Assembly (NCBI RefSeq): GCF_036417845.1
Contig: NC_090020.1
Location: 43,880,425-43,944,424, forward strand
From: Apteryx mantelli
Taxonomy: Eukaryota > Chordata > Aves > Apterygiformes > Apterygidae
Direction of reading: 5' to 3'
Length of the DNA stretch: 64,000 bases
Shown here: piece after piece, positions 13,686 to 28,238 of the stretch
Layout of the letters: each line of letters starts with the position of its first letter
Position numbering within the stretch: position 1 is the first letter of the stretch
Notes under the pieces: model-generated
What the model was told of the DNA's origin: nothing
What the model saw: the letters and a program-made list of their open reading frames with translations, nothing else
Databases searched by the model: none
Program-made: the position numbers and the translations under genes

Positions 13686-16600
13686 GCATTGCCAGCTTGG
13701 CATGCTGGGGCTGTTCAGTGTGAGCGGCCCTAATCACAAGTAATGAGACATCAGTGGGAAATGACATTGGTTCCTGTGGAGTGCTCTATTGCTATACAGA
13801 AAATGCTTTATTTCTCCCCTCTTAGAAAGCTAATTGCTTTGTGTTATTGTTTAACAACGTGTAATTGCAGTAGTTGCCAAGAAGGAAAAATAAGTGGTTC
13901 TTTTTGGATGAGGTTGTAACTATGCATTTAGAAAGTGCCTAATGTGAAATCGTGACTACAGATGAAAGAGGAAGGAACCCCAAGGGCACCATAGCCTCTT
14001 CTGAGTGCGCCTGAGCATCCTATTTGTAAATTAACATCATTAACATTAATGGGAGTTACATGTGTATATACTGTGAGGAGACTGGCGTCCCAAGTACAGA
14101 ATACTACAGCGCAAATGCAATTAATGACTCTGCAGTGTGGCGTGCCAGTGCTTTCCCAGGTACTGAATTAGCACTGAATAGCAGATGGCAGGCAGTGAGA
14201 ATATGCAAGTTTAAGATAGATCTCTGTATTCTCCACAGTTGCAGTTTTGACATCATCTGGAGGCAGATGCAAAATAAAAAAGAAAAAGAGGCATATAATC
14301 CTAGCGGTTATACATACAAATAGCTTGTTGCAAAAATTTTTAATATATATTTTTAATCTTTTTAATATTTAGCTCCACAAAAATTGTAAATAGAATACCT
14401 CTATTTTTAGAAATGAACGTTAGTATCACTGGAGACTTTTACATGTAGAAAGAGACTGATGAGACAGAACAACAAACTCCGTCTGCCTTGTCACTCTGGA
14501 AGCTGCTGACAGTTCATGAAAAGTGTGGTTGGCCCATCACATTCCCGCAGAGCAATGGTATCTCCAGGAGTGATCCTGCCCTCCGCTGATCTTGTCACAC
14601 AGGTACTCGCGTTCTGCAGTGGAGCTAGGTACACCTGCTTCAAATCCCAGACAAAAAGGAAATACTGGCCCCAAAGCTGCTCTTTTCCTTCTTTTTCTTT
14701 TTCTTTTTTTTCCTGAAAGACAGCTCATGGATGGCAGGTTGTGGTTAAGCCCCAGGCTATAGTACAGCTACAAGTAATTGACTTACTTTCCCCAGGTAAC
14801 AGCAACACTGATGTATCCCAAAAGGGAAACCCAGAAGTTTGTGTGACATACAAAGCACCTCAGAAACTAATTTAACCATATTTGGTGCTCTGAACATATC
14901 TATTAAGTAAGCAATTTGAAATGCTTTAGTATGCTAATGTTTATTAGTAACTTTGCTGAATAGGAAAAGAAGATGTAGGAAATTATCCATCAGTCTTTTG
15001 ATTTCAGTAGTGATGCCCCTGCACTGCGAATGGAAGATGAAAGGAGATTCCATATAGGTATTTGTAGGGACCCACTCCACGTAAATGATTCCTACTTTCT
15101 CTCCTTTTACTGTGCTTTCTTCCTTTTCTGCTTTATTTGTTGCGGGGAGTGGAGGGTAGGAAGGAGACAAGAGGAAACGTTTTACACCAAGACTAGTCTT
15201 TATTAAAAGAACCATTTAAAGTTGCTGCAATTGGGCTTTTCATTCCAGTCACACAGACTAACTTTCTGTGTTATCCCAGACTTTTCTACACTGCAAATTG
15301 TGTTCCTTCTCCTAAGGCTCACACATGTCGTTATGCTCCCATACTGAACCTGTTTGTCTTTAATGGCAGAGAGAGGCCCTTGTGTGTGAATTCAAGTCTA
15401 AAATACAAGACAGTAAAAGGAGCCAGGGCACAAAAGTGGATGTTCTCAAGCCAACACAAAGCTGATACAAAGCCAGTAAATCCACCTGCCTATCTAGCAG
15501 TCAAATGAGGGTTCTCCAGGTGTAAGGTTAATGAGAAAATGAACAGTTGCTTTGCTTTTAAGAGTAACTGCACAAATTGTGCAGACAACGACTCTGGTCT
15601 CCTGTGTAATAGTAGATACTGACTTGAATCCCTTATATCAAAATGGACAAAAAAAGAATGTAGGAAACAACTCAGATGATTCATTTTAGCTCTGTTTTTT
15701 TCTTTCATAAGAAAACACAACTTTAAATAAGCTGACATCCAGTTTTCATTTGGTATTCATGTTTTTTTCCTCTAGTCTTTTTTTGTCATAGAATCTTTTC
15801 TACTGTATTGTGCTGCTTAGTTCCAATCTTCCCTTTACATGGTGGTTTATTCTTCTTAAGCATAGTCCGTAGAGTAGTTTCCTGGTTGGATTTTTATCAT
15901 CAGTTTACGGGCTGCTATGAACACCTGTTTTGATTACAGAACTGCTGTCTGTATGCCATGTGGCTTCTCTAAAAGTGGTTACTGGTTATTATTTCACTTC
16001 AGAGTTAAACATTTACCTGATATGTACCCCATCCTCTTGTGTTATAAAGGGAACTTCTAAGGTGATAGGTGATTTACTCAGTACTTCACTGTACCTGTTT
16101 CTACTGCATCTACCACTTGTTAAGCTCATGGAACGATCCTGATATTGATTAAACAGTGTTTTCTGTTATAGATAAGTGATGCTTGATGTATCGTGTAGTG
16201 CTGAAACATAGTTTAACTGAAGGCTGTGGCTTCTTGGGATTGGCATAAGGACTAAGAGAATTAATATTTATGATACTAAGAAACCAATTCTGAACAGTGC
16301 ATTCAGAGATTTAATTTGGCCCATTATGTTTACTAGGAAATGGCCTGGAGCTGCGGAGTTATGATCTGAAAATTTAATTTGGAGACATTGCTAAAGGTAT
16401 GTTTAATCTCTGTCTAAGTGCAAAGCCTTCTCACATAAAAATTGCTTTGATTTTATTAGGCAGATCATGACAATAGCTGAGATCAGCAGAGGTAGCAACT
16501 GAATATCTATGGCAAGAGAGTGTGAGCTAATTCCTTCCCCAAGGAGCAATGGAAATAGGATCTGGAGGCCAGCTGGCTTGACTGGGGTGGGCATTCTTCT

Positions 16601-19600
16601 GAGCACAGGGGGAATTTGGAAATACTAAGGGCTGGAGGCAAGGAGGCAGGTGATTATAAGATAAATGGTCTTTGCATGAGGTTCAGACTCTTCTTCCACA
16701 GGGGCCTCATGATCAAATGTTCCTCTGGAAGTGTCTAATTAATTTCACCCTGAAATAATATTGAATGCATGTAAGGAGATGAAATGTGCTATGCAAACCA
16801 TTTCCTTTACTTTGGTCTTATTCTCTCTCTTTTTTAGCACATTTTGTTTATAGATGAAATAGCGTAATTTAGATGCAATATGACCTCTAAGAGCAGAGTT
16901 CTCTCCCTTGCATGGATGTAGATTTAAGGCAAAAAGCACATCCACGGCTCAAAACTATACTAATTGCCTCCATCAAAAGGCAGGAGTACCAAAACAGAAG
17001 GGATACCAAAAGCAAAACTCTTGCAGACAGATGCCTCAGTAAGGAGAAGCCACAGAACTCAAAGGGGAACTATGACCTGAGGAAGTATAGGTAATAAAGT
17101 TATATAAAAGCTGACCACCACTGCTTCTTCTTCTGGCTATGTTTGAAAAGAAAAATAGCAAGGCCTGCTCACTCCTTTAAAAGGCCTCTGTCCTTTTGAA
17201 AAGTATTTAGGTAGTAGATCTGAAAAGGATGGAGGTGTCCACTCCTGAAGGGGATAGAAGAACAGGTAAATGTCTGTGAGTTACCATTCTCCATTGCTGA
17301 GCTGTGGGATGTCCCCAGCATGTGGTCTTTCCATGTTTCTGAAGTCCTGGTGATCCATATGGAAAACTGACTCCTTGTGTGTGTTGGATTCTACTCATGA
17401 GAGGCCTTTTGAGCAGTATTCAAGGTGCACAGCAGCACCTAGCCAGGATCAGACCATACATCGGTGAAGACAGAGGCACATCTTATCTGCAGGCACTCTT
17501 AGAGGCAGACTTGAGCTGCCAAGGGAAGTTTGGCCAGTCTGCTCATGGAAGTGGAGAGAAAAGCTGAGAGCATGGAGCTGCTGAAGACCAGGCTTATACG
17601 TAGGGTGGAGGAACAGCTGGTCTGACCCCAAAGCCCAACCAGGTTCGTGGAGTCACTACCCATGGACCTGTGTGAGAGCAGCAAATCCCCTAGAAAAGGG
17701 GTTAGCTGGGGAGCAGGCCCTGTGGGAAATGGATTTTAACAGCCAGTTCTACCAAACTGAACTGAACAAACTTGTGCCAGCCTGCCCCTGGGCAAGCATG
17801 CCCCAGCCATGTTTTGGGAGCTGGGTAGTTCGGCTGGCTGGCTGAGAGACAGAATGTGTTAGCATAGACACAGTCATTAAGGTAGCTGCGCAGCTTCTGC
17901 ACTAGAGGTGGTTGCAACCTGGCCAGCCTGAGTGCGGGTGGAATGAAAGTTTCTCTACCTGCTCTTGAGGCTTGGTAGATCTATTCCTAAACAACTACGC
18001 AAAGCAAGTGGAATAAAAATGAGTGTGAAAGGAGGGCAGGGAAGCAGTGAAAATAATAGTAAATATAAATAGCTTGCAAAACAGGAGAAGTAATCACAGC
18101 TCTCCAGTTTCCATTGTCATTGCTAGAGATTAACTTTAGCTTTTTTCTCTATGATTCGTGTACAAACTCGAAATGACTGGACTAGTCACGTTTGGTGACT
18201 TCCATGAGAAATATAGCTTGTTTCATTATGAAGGTACTTGGTGAAGATATTTTTTCAGAAGACTCTTGGAAATTCACTATTTCTCGTGAGAACCCAGAAG
18301 TGTATTTGACAACAACAAGATGATTCATTTTTTAAAATAATATGAAAAATTTTGATTCTTACAACATTTAAAGAAGAAATTGAAGGAAGAAGGTTTCTTG
18401 AGCCCTCAATGTGCACGTGGTCCTCAAATGGACTCTAACCCACCACTTAAAGTGCTGTGAGACTCAGAATTGGTACTGCTGGTAACAAGAAGTTTTGTAC
18501 AGTTAAATTTGTCCTATCACAGAGCAGTTGGAAAGCAGCCAGAATTGATCACCCATCATCTGGGAAAAGTTGTTTATTATTCACCTGTCTCCACTGCCCT
18601 TCTGCAGCTGAATGTTCTGATATATCTCAGCAGGCCTGTGCCATTTTACTGCATCACTGCTTAGTCTTAGACTTGATTTCCATATGTCACAGAAGAATCC
18701 AGTAATTACTCACTGTTTTTTATATAGTAAGATGTTGCATTACTTGCTAACACCCACATGTTGGGAATAAATATACCTCCAAGTACGGTTTAGACCAAGC
18801 TGTTAACTGCAACCCACATTTTCTACTGGGAATTTCAGAATCTGGGGATTTCAGAAGTCATTTTCTTGATTCCCTAGCTTCTTTATAGCAACCTCTGTTT
18901 TTTTCCCATTCTCAGACCTAGGTCTCTGTTATCAGACCCTTCTTTTTATGGAAGTCTCTTAAAAATGGTACAACAGCTGAGATTATGAGGTTAGACCTCC
19001 TCATTTAAAGCTGAGTAGGTATCTTCCAAATCTGCTTGCTGTTTCTGCTATGTACACTGTGAGAAACATCTCAGCCAGACGAGTTGGATTTGTGAAGCAG
19101 CAGTAGCAGCCTGTGTTAAATACTACTCGCTGCTTCCAGGGGAATGGTCAAAGAGTTCACGCACTCTCAAAAATAGTAAATTTGTCCTCACTTGTGTGTC
19201 CTCTGTTGCCAGCTATTACCTCTCTCTGTTTTGCTTCTTGCCAGCAGGTAGGAGATCCCTGCATAGAGAGGGGAAGATGCCCTTAGTTTTCCCTGCCTTC
19301 TTTCTCTCCAGCTGAGAGGAACTGTATCATTTTGTTGCTGTCAGGGAGCCTCTCTACTCATCAGCTACCGCGGAACAGGAAACAACCTTATGGACATTCG
19401 TATTATAGGTGCATGAAGCAGCAGGGAATATTTCTGCAATAGCAGGTTAGCGTAAGAGTACCAAATAAGTACATTATTATTTCTTTTACAAGGAATGTTG
19501 TTTTCTGCTGCTTCTGCCTTATTTCTGTCTTGAGGTTGTATGAAAAGCCTTCAGATTCTGAGGCTACACATAGAATTGTGGCTCGATAGCCGTAATTCTT

Positions 19601-20267
19601 TTATTTGTCTGTCACTATTTTTCTTTGTAAATTGGGAAGTCCTCATCATTAAGGCTAATCTGAAAAACTGAAGCTGTGTATATCTTTCTTTCCTTATCAT
19701 CAATTATAAAGCTTCCTTTTCTATCTTCAGGGAGAACTGTCAGGTTGAGAACTATTATACTCTAGTCATATTATATTAAGTGGCTAAGTGATTCATTGCA
19801 AGCTAGTACTAAAAATCCCATGGTTTTCTATCTGTTAAAACTAAAACAAGCAATGTCACTTGCAGCCGAAGCTCTCATTTTGTGTTAGCTCAAGCATGCA
19901 GTTTGTTTTTTGTTGAAGCTTTTCAAAAATTAGTCGTTGATAGTCTGTGCCATCCACTGAAAAGGAATGGGAAAATCAACTGCCTGATACCAGGGACTTA
20001 AACACCTGCTTGACAGTAAACATTCAGTAGTTCCATTGACTGCAATGAAAGTATTCATGTGTTTAAAATTAAACACTTTTTAGTGCTTTTCTGGGTAGGG
20101 CACATTTTTTAAACTGATGTGACTGAAATGCCATCAACAGCTGCGGACAGGTTCATAGTTAGACTTTCTTGAAGCAAAAGACTTCAGTCCGCAATGGCCC
20201 TGGCTACTCCAGTGCCTAGCCTGTGTTTTTGATCTTATTACCCTCTTTGGGTTAAAACTGGAGTATC
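13686..20267. other. host non-coding DNA, no gene seen
   Basis: No exon, RNA gene or recognisable repeat was identified. Block 17200-17950 is GC-richer and has several short overlapping open frames on both strands, but they have no domain features and do not support each other. Confidence 0.55.
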
Positions 20268-20461
20268 GCTCTGGTTCCCCAGCGCAAGCTGCTTGATTCG
20301 GTGGTGCCACGTGCAGCATCTCCCTGGCTGCCCCCGGTGCCCTGCTCCCTTGCGGGTGGTGGGACGGGCCCAGGCTGCCAGGCCCCGCCATGCCCCACTG
20401 GCAGCTCCCGCCGATACGGGCTCCCCAGAGCCGCCAGCCTGCGCGGCACCCTGGCACTGAG
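20268..20461 (+). promoter_or_regulatory. short CpG-rich patch ending in a strong splice-donor match
   Basis: About 14 CpG dinucleotides lie within about 195 bp, against CpG-poor flanks. The patch ends at GAG|GTACGT, a near-perfect donor with the cut after 20461. This would fit a small alternative first exon or a promoter-proximal transcribed segment on the plus strand. The minus strand carries a 205-codon open frame across it (20134-20751), but its composition follows the GC patch and it has no domain. No TATA box, acceptor or coding frame confirms a gene, so the call is tentative. Confidence 0.25.
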
Positions 20462-20466
20462 GTACG

Positions 20467-23400
20467 TGTGGAAAAATATGGTGTTTTGTATCTGTCATAT
20501 CTCAAAATCCAGGGGACCTTGAAGGAAATTGTGTAGTTCCTGCCTCTGTGTGCACCTGTGGCACTCAAGAGGAAGACCAATGTGCAGTAGATCTCATTTT
20601 TGAGCATTTTTACAATGAAGAGGAAATGCAGTGTTGTTATTTCAAAAATAAAACCAGAGTCCTGGACACAATTCTCTGGGGAGGCATCTTGATGCAGTTG
20701 TAAAGGGGAATAGCTGAGGGCCCCACTGTTGTCCGTGTCTGAACAGAGCAAATCTAGTCATGGTTTTCTAAAGATTTTAAGCTCATTGAATAGGTCTTTG
20801 GAAATGATAATTATTTCCCATGATCCTAATGCTAATCCTTGACTGTTTACAACCGTTGTAGCTTTCTGTGTACACGTGGGCTATGTGCAAATCTGAGAAA
20901 ATGACACAGAACTTTCCTTTCAAGGCGCTATATGTACTTTATTGCAATAAACTCAGTGTGCCACTTAGCACAGGACTCCCCCAGATTTCTCTTGACATTT
21001 TTGTAGCGTTTTGTTTTGTTATGTCGCTATATCCACTTTCTGACTTTACAAAGTTCAGGCACTTCCAACTTGCCTTTCTCTAAAATGCTGCAAGGCGTTT
21101 AATTAAGTGGTTCAAATGTGCCTGTAATCTAGATGGAGAAAGGTCTCTTCATTGTTGCCCAAAGCAGGTAAGCAATTAAGCTTTGCCCTCCAAGGTTGTC
21201 ATGCTGTTGCAGGGCATCCTGCAGCTGCAGAAACCAGGGCTTTCACAGGGACATCAGTCAGAATAATTCATGCGTGCCATATGCTATCGTTGCTCAGAAC
21301 TGCCGTTTTTGGCACTGGGTTCTTTGTTTTCTTTTTTTAATATCAGCTTCCCCCCCTGCCCCACACCCATATGATGGTACATCTGAAAGCATCCCTACCT
21401 CAGTGACATTTAAAAAGGAAAAGATGGAAGAAACATGAAGTGTGACCAGTTCATGAAGACTGTAGTATTTTAAATATATATGCGCTATTCCAGGCATGTG
21501 TTAGTTATATACACTTCCTGAGCTGAAGAAAATTCTCAGCCTTTCACTCATCCATTGACTGTTTCTGGGAGTGATCCTGGAGCCTGAACTGCTCCAGAAG
21601 CCAGGATTTTGTATTTGGTAGCCAAAAAATAAAAGCAGGGTTGATGAGACTTCCAGCTGGAAATGCCTAAGAAAAGGATTATTCTGAATGCTCTAGCTAT
21701 TGGTCTTCTCTAGGCTGATTATAAGCTATTGTTGATTTAATATAAAGCAGGAGTGGAAATAGAAGGTAGCTCGCTTTTTCAGGTTGTAGACTGGTACTGA
21801 AAAAAAGGGGGGCATTTCCACTGTATTGCTCTGCTGTGCCTTGAGCCAATGTCACTCTTATAGAAAAAGTCATGGTCATTCCAGGTATACCAGGAGCTTT
21901 CTTCTCCGCAGCTACTCTGGGGATCCCAGCTCGAAGAGGGAGGTTCTTATGACAAAGAGGAAAACTCTTTTCCATAAGCACAGACTTTGCAAAAATGGGG
22001 ATGCCTGTGTATCCCTCACTCTGTCTCTTACAAGCACCTTATCTGTGGAACTGAAACTCATAAGAAACACTACACTTCTCCTTGGTGAGGATTGTCAATA
22101 TTTAGGGGGAGAGAAGAAAGCCTGAAAGACAGGCAGGCATTTAGCCATGACCTCCCATTTAGGACTCACTTCCTTCTTTCCAAGGAACTGTGGGACTCAG
22201 AGCCACTGATGACAGGAGTTATTTAATTACTAAATGAATTTTTTAATTTAGAAAGCTATTTGGGCTATAATCACATAGTTAACCACTGTAAAAACATTAC
22301 TGATAAATATTTATTAATTTTTAGCTACTAAGTAAACAATTGTTTGGTTTTAGACCATTGCTTATTACAGCAACTTATAATTTGCATGTGGTGACCACAG
22401 TGTAATCTCACACAGAAAAAAAATGTGCCGTTCTGCTCAGCTACCTGAAAAGTTCATTTACTACCTTTTGCTTCCTTCAGAGTATGTTGGGACGGGGTGG
22501 AGAATGGAGAAATGAACTCTCTCCGGAAACACGTGGTCGTCTGTTTCCTTTCATTGTCTCCATTTACATACAATGGTTTGGGGTCTATTCTCCTCTCTCG
22601 GGTGGGATTAGTCACGGACCATGGCTCACCAGAGACCTCCGTGACATGACAGTAGTGTGAGACATGGCTAAGTGAAGACTTAGGCTGAGGTTGCACCATG
22701 CAGGTGAGTCCATCTACGAAATGTGTGTGTCCCACCCCCCAAGCTGAGATCCTGCTCCTTCGCCTCTTCCCCACCACATCCCCAGCCCTATGGTCCAGCC
22801 TAAAACTGCCTCAGCAAATTTGGAAATGCCTGTGCTGCTGAGCTAACCGGCAGCAGGGCCGTGTGGCTGGCAGGTGAGGGCAGGGGAAAGCCAGGCAGCC
22901 CTTGTCGGTGGCAGCACACTGTGAGGTTGGCTCAGGTCCACTGTGAAACCTCATCCTCAAGCCCTCACGTTGTTCCTTTGAACTAGCAGGGTCCCGACTG
23001 GGGGCCAAAATGCTGCGTGCACTGAAACAGCCTGCAGAATTATTTCATTCATCATTTGAAAAGCTTCTGCTGCTCATGATGATGTACAACTTGGATGTGT
23101 CCATCAGCTCAGTGTCCCCGTGCCTCAGTAACATACCGCAGAGGACAAACTAGGGTGCTTCCTACTTCTTGAGAATGAGACACTTAAGTCTCATCTTTCA
23201 GACTCACTTTTCCTCCGGTCTGTTTGAAGTCAGTATACTTTTCTCTTGTCTTCAAAAAAAGAAAAAGCTAAAGCTTCCCATTAAAGTCCAGCCCTTGCTC
23301 TGTGCACAGTGACGTTGCCTCTGTTTGGTGTCACCGTTTTGAGATACTCAGAGAAGCTCAAGTGAGGGGATGACTGTGTGCCTCTGACTTCACCACCGGG

Positions 23401-26400
23401 CCTTAACATTTTTGAATGGAAACATTTGGAAATTTCATTATCTCCAGTTTAATGTGGTCTAGAAAATATCTTTATTTCTTTTGTGTATGAAAATGCTCCT
23501 GATAAAATTCAAACAAACACTTTTATGTTGAAGTAATGTTTATATTTGCTGTCTGTCCCGCGGCACAAGCAGGAGCGTCGCAACTGTGTGCTCAGGTCTA
23601 ATTAAGGAACAAATTACAGCCTGGACCTGCCCTGTTAGGTGGTGATGATATCCATAGATTAGATTGCTCACTAGTGTACTTGCTTTTGCTAAGGCTGGAA
23701 ACGTTACAAGCCTAATCTGTGTCCTAATGAAATTTGACTACTGCATTGCAGCCAACAAGATCAGGTGTCAGCCGTGATCATAGAATGTGATTATTGGTGT
23801 CAGGGTTCATAAATATTTTAAGTACCTACAGCATATTAACTTGAAATATTGTCAGCTTTTTTTATTAAGCCTTCCTTGGTGAAAAGGGAACCAGAGAGTA
23901 AATTACCTAGAAGGGGAAAGAAAGGAAATCCACTGTTTCTACTGTAGTAAACTCAGAAGGGTACAGTTATGTGTAATTATGAAAATTAATCTGTACATAC
24001 TTTTAAGAAAAGTAACAAAATAAGGAATATGTGTTGCTACACAAAAGAAGACTCAGAAGAATCAGTTAGTTGACAAGCTGCCATTCCACAAAGACTGGTG
24101 CACTTTTTCCTCTTTTTCTGACCCCATCACTTTAATTTAGGGCATATTTTCTCAGGGAATCATAAATACAGAATGCAGTGGTTTGTTTTGCATGAAAAAT
24201 ATCATAAAAATAGTTTGCCCACTGTAGGTTTGAGTAACATTTTAGAAAACAGACAAGATGTTAATCATGAACTAGCTTACCATCACAAACAGTACTTGGG
24301 GAATTAAGAAAGCAGCTCTGTCAAGGAATTAGTCATAGTCAAAGTTTGAAATGAAATAAAGAATGAAAAATCACAAGGGTTCTCAAATTCAAGTGCTTTT
24401 CGTAAAGCATACACGCCCCTGTAACTTCTCCTGCCCACAAACTCACAGCAGGCTAAATAATAGAATTCCTGCCAATCTCACCTCTTTATTTTCTCTTTCT
24501 TTGCAAGGCGTCTTTTCATACTGAATGTAATAACCACACTGACTGCGTGGATCTTACTTTCTAAATGTTTTGTGGTAGCTTGCAGCCACAGTCAGCTGAA
24601 GGACAATGTGTAATAATTTGGGGTAACATTAGGGAATACGTCGTCTTTGTATGTAACCAGTAGAGAGTTTATGGATGGGTCTGACATTTTTTGTTTAGTG
24701 CAGCATACATCCACAGACCGTTTCTGAACATGTTAGTCATTATTTCTGACAAAGTGGTTTTCAATTACATTAAACAATGTTAGAAATTAACCTTCTCCCA
24801 AGAATCCTCTTTGAATTGAATGCCTATTTACAAAAATGATGGTGGTTTTAGAAAACCATTTACAAAACAAAATCTTTGTTTACAGAAATTATTTGGTTGC
24901 CTTGGACACTCAGTATTCTGTACTCCCAGGAAAGATGCAGGTTCGTTGCTTACACCCAGCCCTCATTGCCCATGAAATTTGGGCCTATGCACAGAATAAT
25001 CATGGATTTTTTTGATGCTGAATACTGTATTTTGGATATGTACCAAAATACGCAGTCCTTTTCTGGTTGATCAATATTCATTTCTTCTAAAAAAATCCTT
25101 TCTCTTTTGTGCTGTCCTGATAAAATTTATGGTATTTTTTTTGCTCTAAAGCCCTGAGCTTTAAAACATCCTACTCAAGATGAATGGTCTAGTGAAATGA
25201 GTTATTAATGGGAGTTTCTTTTACAATTAGAAGTGAGGACTCAGGCATGAGAAAGCTGTTTATCTTACAGTTCCAGTTTGTTTTTAATGATGGTGCACAA
25301 ACAAGCCCAAAGCATTAAATAAATTAGTGCTACTAACCCTTTAAAAAACTGAAAATGCCCTTGCTCTGTAGAATACCTGATTTGAAAAGCTCCTATTAAA
25401 TATCTTAGTGAGGCATTAATGTGAGATCTTCTTCCGCTCCTCAAATGGGAGCTCTGGCAGTTTTTAGCTGAAAGCTGCAACCTAAGAGACACAAGATATT
25501 GAAGTACATTTTAATCTTCTTTCTCCTAAGCATGGCACCTGCAGCATCTGTAAAAAAATTATGCTTGCTCTTTTTTCCCTCTTATTTTAGCTTCCTGTTG
25601 GGCAAAGCATGACCAAAAGGGAACATTTCACTTTGAGTTTTTCTGCCTCGGACTTCTGCTAACAAAAATCCCTCTGCTAATCTTTATAAAACGTCTGGCC
25701 TAATGAGACTATGCAGCTGGAGCACAGTTGTGTTGGGCATGTCCGATGTCAAAGCTTTTAAACCCCAAGCAGCTTTGCCCCGGTGACAACCGATGAGTAA
25801 GAATTCTGTGTGAAATTGTTCTGATAAAATGTCCTTTTTCCAATGACAGGGAAAAGAAACGGCACAAGATATGGATTTCATCCCATAATGGTTCAAAAAG
25901 TTTATTTTGGTCCCATAACGGGATTATGAAGAACCGACTGAAAAGATTCGTCATGGAAAAAGGTGCTAAGAGGTATCTGGTTAATCTGATATCCATAATG
26001 GGATATGAATTGTTGTTTCAATCTTTTTGTGTACTATCATTATTTTTCAGGGTTGGATAATAAATCACCCTTCATTTTTAAGTCTTAGCATAGCCACCAT
26101 CTTTTATGGGAACATCAGCCTTAGTGACAAGTAAGGAAGATCTGTTTTACTTTGAAAGGACCCTATTAATGAACAGTTTATATTACAAATTAAAGGTAAA
26201 TGGAGACCGGTTTCTAGGGAAAATAAATGTAAAAAAATTTTAAAAAGTGGTAAAAATACTCGAAGTGCCTAGAAAAATTTAAAACATAGAGTAGATTAAT
26301 TTTTTTACTTCGTGTTTTTAATCTAAAACAGAAAAAATAGTATTCTAAAGTATTTTGTATGCTTGTTGGAGAATAGAAGATACCTATCATCAAACCCTTT

Positions 26401-28137
26401 TTTCTTTGCAAACTCCTGTGAATGATTACATGCTTCATGTATTTCATCACTCATTTTATATTGATCGGAAACATTCATGCATGCCCAGGGAACAAGACAT
26501 ATATTTTTTAGTTTAATATATAAACAGGTTTTATTTGTATTTCAGGAAAACCAACAAAGAACAAATGTCTGGTTCCATGGAAGAGAACATTCTCTTTATT
26601 CTTCTGAACCTAAATCATCTGTATTTAAAGGAGTCATTTTCAAAAAATAGATAGACATTTGCTTTCAGTTACATACATTGTTCTGTTATCTGCCTTGTAT
26701 TAAATGACCTTGTGCTAACAAGGGTGCCAGGAGCTGGTTCTGAATAAACACTGAGTGTTCCAGAGCAGTAAGAAGCTACTGTTAGCAGATTGATATAAAA
26801 TTTTTCTCTTCTATGGTATTTTCATCAGTGGATCTCAAAAGCAGCTTTGCAAAAGTAGCTTCCGACATGGGCAAACTGGGGCAAAGTGACCACGGCTGGA
26901 GAAGCTGCTGAAGTTGGCCCCCTGCAAAGCTGGGGAGGGAACGTGGGCATCCTGCCACAATACCCTCCTTACTGCACAGCACTGTTTGCTTTACCAGCTG
27001 TTAGTTAACTAGACCATCGTCTAGTACATCATGCTCCCTTCGATATTTCTTGCGTATCCAATAAAATACGTGGAAGTGATTAAACCAATAGGTGTGTCAT
27101 AGTGCTTAACAAATGTGAGACCTGAAACAAAACTTTCCCTGGGATTTACAAGTTTGTCAATCACTAGAAATTCGTTTAATCAATTGAAGCCTTAGGCAAA
27201 CAGTTGCAAATGTTTTGGAAGCTAAAGATAATAGCGAGCATTTCACAACACAGACTAGCCTTTTTAATAGGACATGAAACTGGACACAACTCCCAATGAC
27301 ACCAGTAAGAGTAGATCCAGCCTGGACTAAAGCTTAAAAATGATAATAAAAATGACTGTCCTTATTTATACCTTGTTATCAAATCATCTCGAAACTGTGA
27401 AATCTGGCCAATGCTTTGAATCTAAAACTGTGCTAAAGTCTTGCTAAAGGCCCCTTTAAAAACAGCCAAACCAAAATCTGCCAGCTAGACTTTACTAATA
27501 TTTAGGTTGTTAAATGCCAGATTTGTCAGCTTAAGCCCATTTCTGTTTTTAATGCAATCTAATGACTTCATGCTCACTGTAATTCCCTTTCTTGTAAAAT
27601 AAATATTACATTTGCTAATACTAATAAATATTGCATTCGGTTACAATAATAAATGTGTCTGAGTGTGCTAAATGGCTCTCTGTTAGGATATTTCCAAACT
27701 GATGGTTCTTATTAATGTTAATGAAATTGCCAGATGGCATCCAGTGTCGATAGAGGCCTTGGCAAAAATGACAGTCTGTGTGGTGTACCACTTCATCATG
27801 TATGTAGTTAAATTTAAAAATGAGGCTTGAAGAGCTAACTAAATTAATTATGGAGTCTGCAAAGAGAAAAAGTTTATGAACCTCTTGACTTCTCTGCTAT
27901 GCAGTTGTAACATGAAATTCCCCTTTCTTGTCTTTTCTTTGTTTTCACATTATAAATGATATGAAATATATCTGTATCTAATTGGCAAAGAGAAATTTCA
28001 GCAATTGTTAAATGCACAGAATACATAGCAAATATCTATATAGGCGTAATGGCATGAGATTTTTAGAGGTGTATTTAAGCCGCTCTGCAATATAATTGTT
28101 TCCTATAATTAGTATGATTTCTTTTTTATTTCCTCAG
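20467..28137. other. host non-coding DNA, no gene seen
   Basis: The stretch is mainly AT-rich with no supported exon. Blocks 23550-23870 and 27000-28080 are rich in TAAT/ATTA-type sequence and look like the kind of DNA that holds conserved non-coding elements, but conservation cannot be judged from one sequence. Short inverted CCCATAATGG-like motifs recur around 25880-26000. Confidence 0.5.
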
Positions 28138-28238
28138 TCCTTTACTCTCCAAACCTCACACATGAACTCCATAGACATCACCACAGGACTGCATGTGGAC
28201 CTCAGAAACTGTGACCTGTCCACTGAGTCTCTCTGCAG
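28138..28238 (+). CDS. candidate internal coding exon, unknown gene
   Basis: A pyrimidine-rich tract ending TTTATTTCCTCAG is followed by 101 bp and then CTCTGCAG|GTGGGT, a good donor. Of the three forward frames, only the one starting at 28138 stays open through the segment; the other two meet TGA. The exon would start in phase 0 and leave two bases over. It encodes about 33 residues including the motif LHVDLRNCDLS, which looks loosely like a leucine-rich repeat but is too short to assign. I do not recognise the protein. No partner exon was found in the window, so a chance pairing of splice-like sites is a real alternative. Confidence 0.3.

Noticed and set aside
20134..20751. 205-codon minus-strand open frame, the longest outside the provirus and repeats
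   Set aside because: Half of it is the CpG-rich patch read in an open frame. It has no domain, no conserved-looking composition and no promoter, so it is more likely chance.
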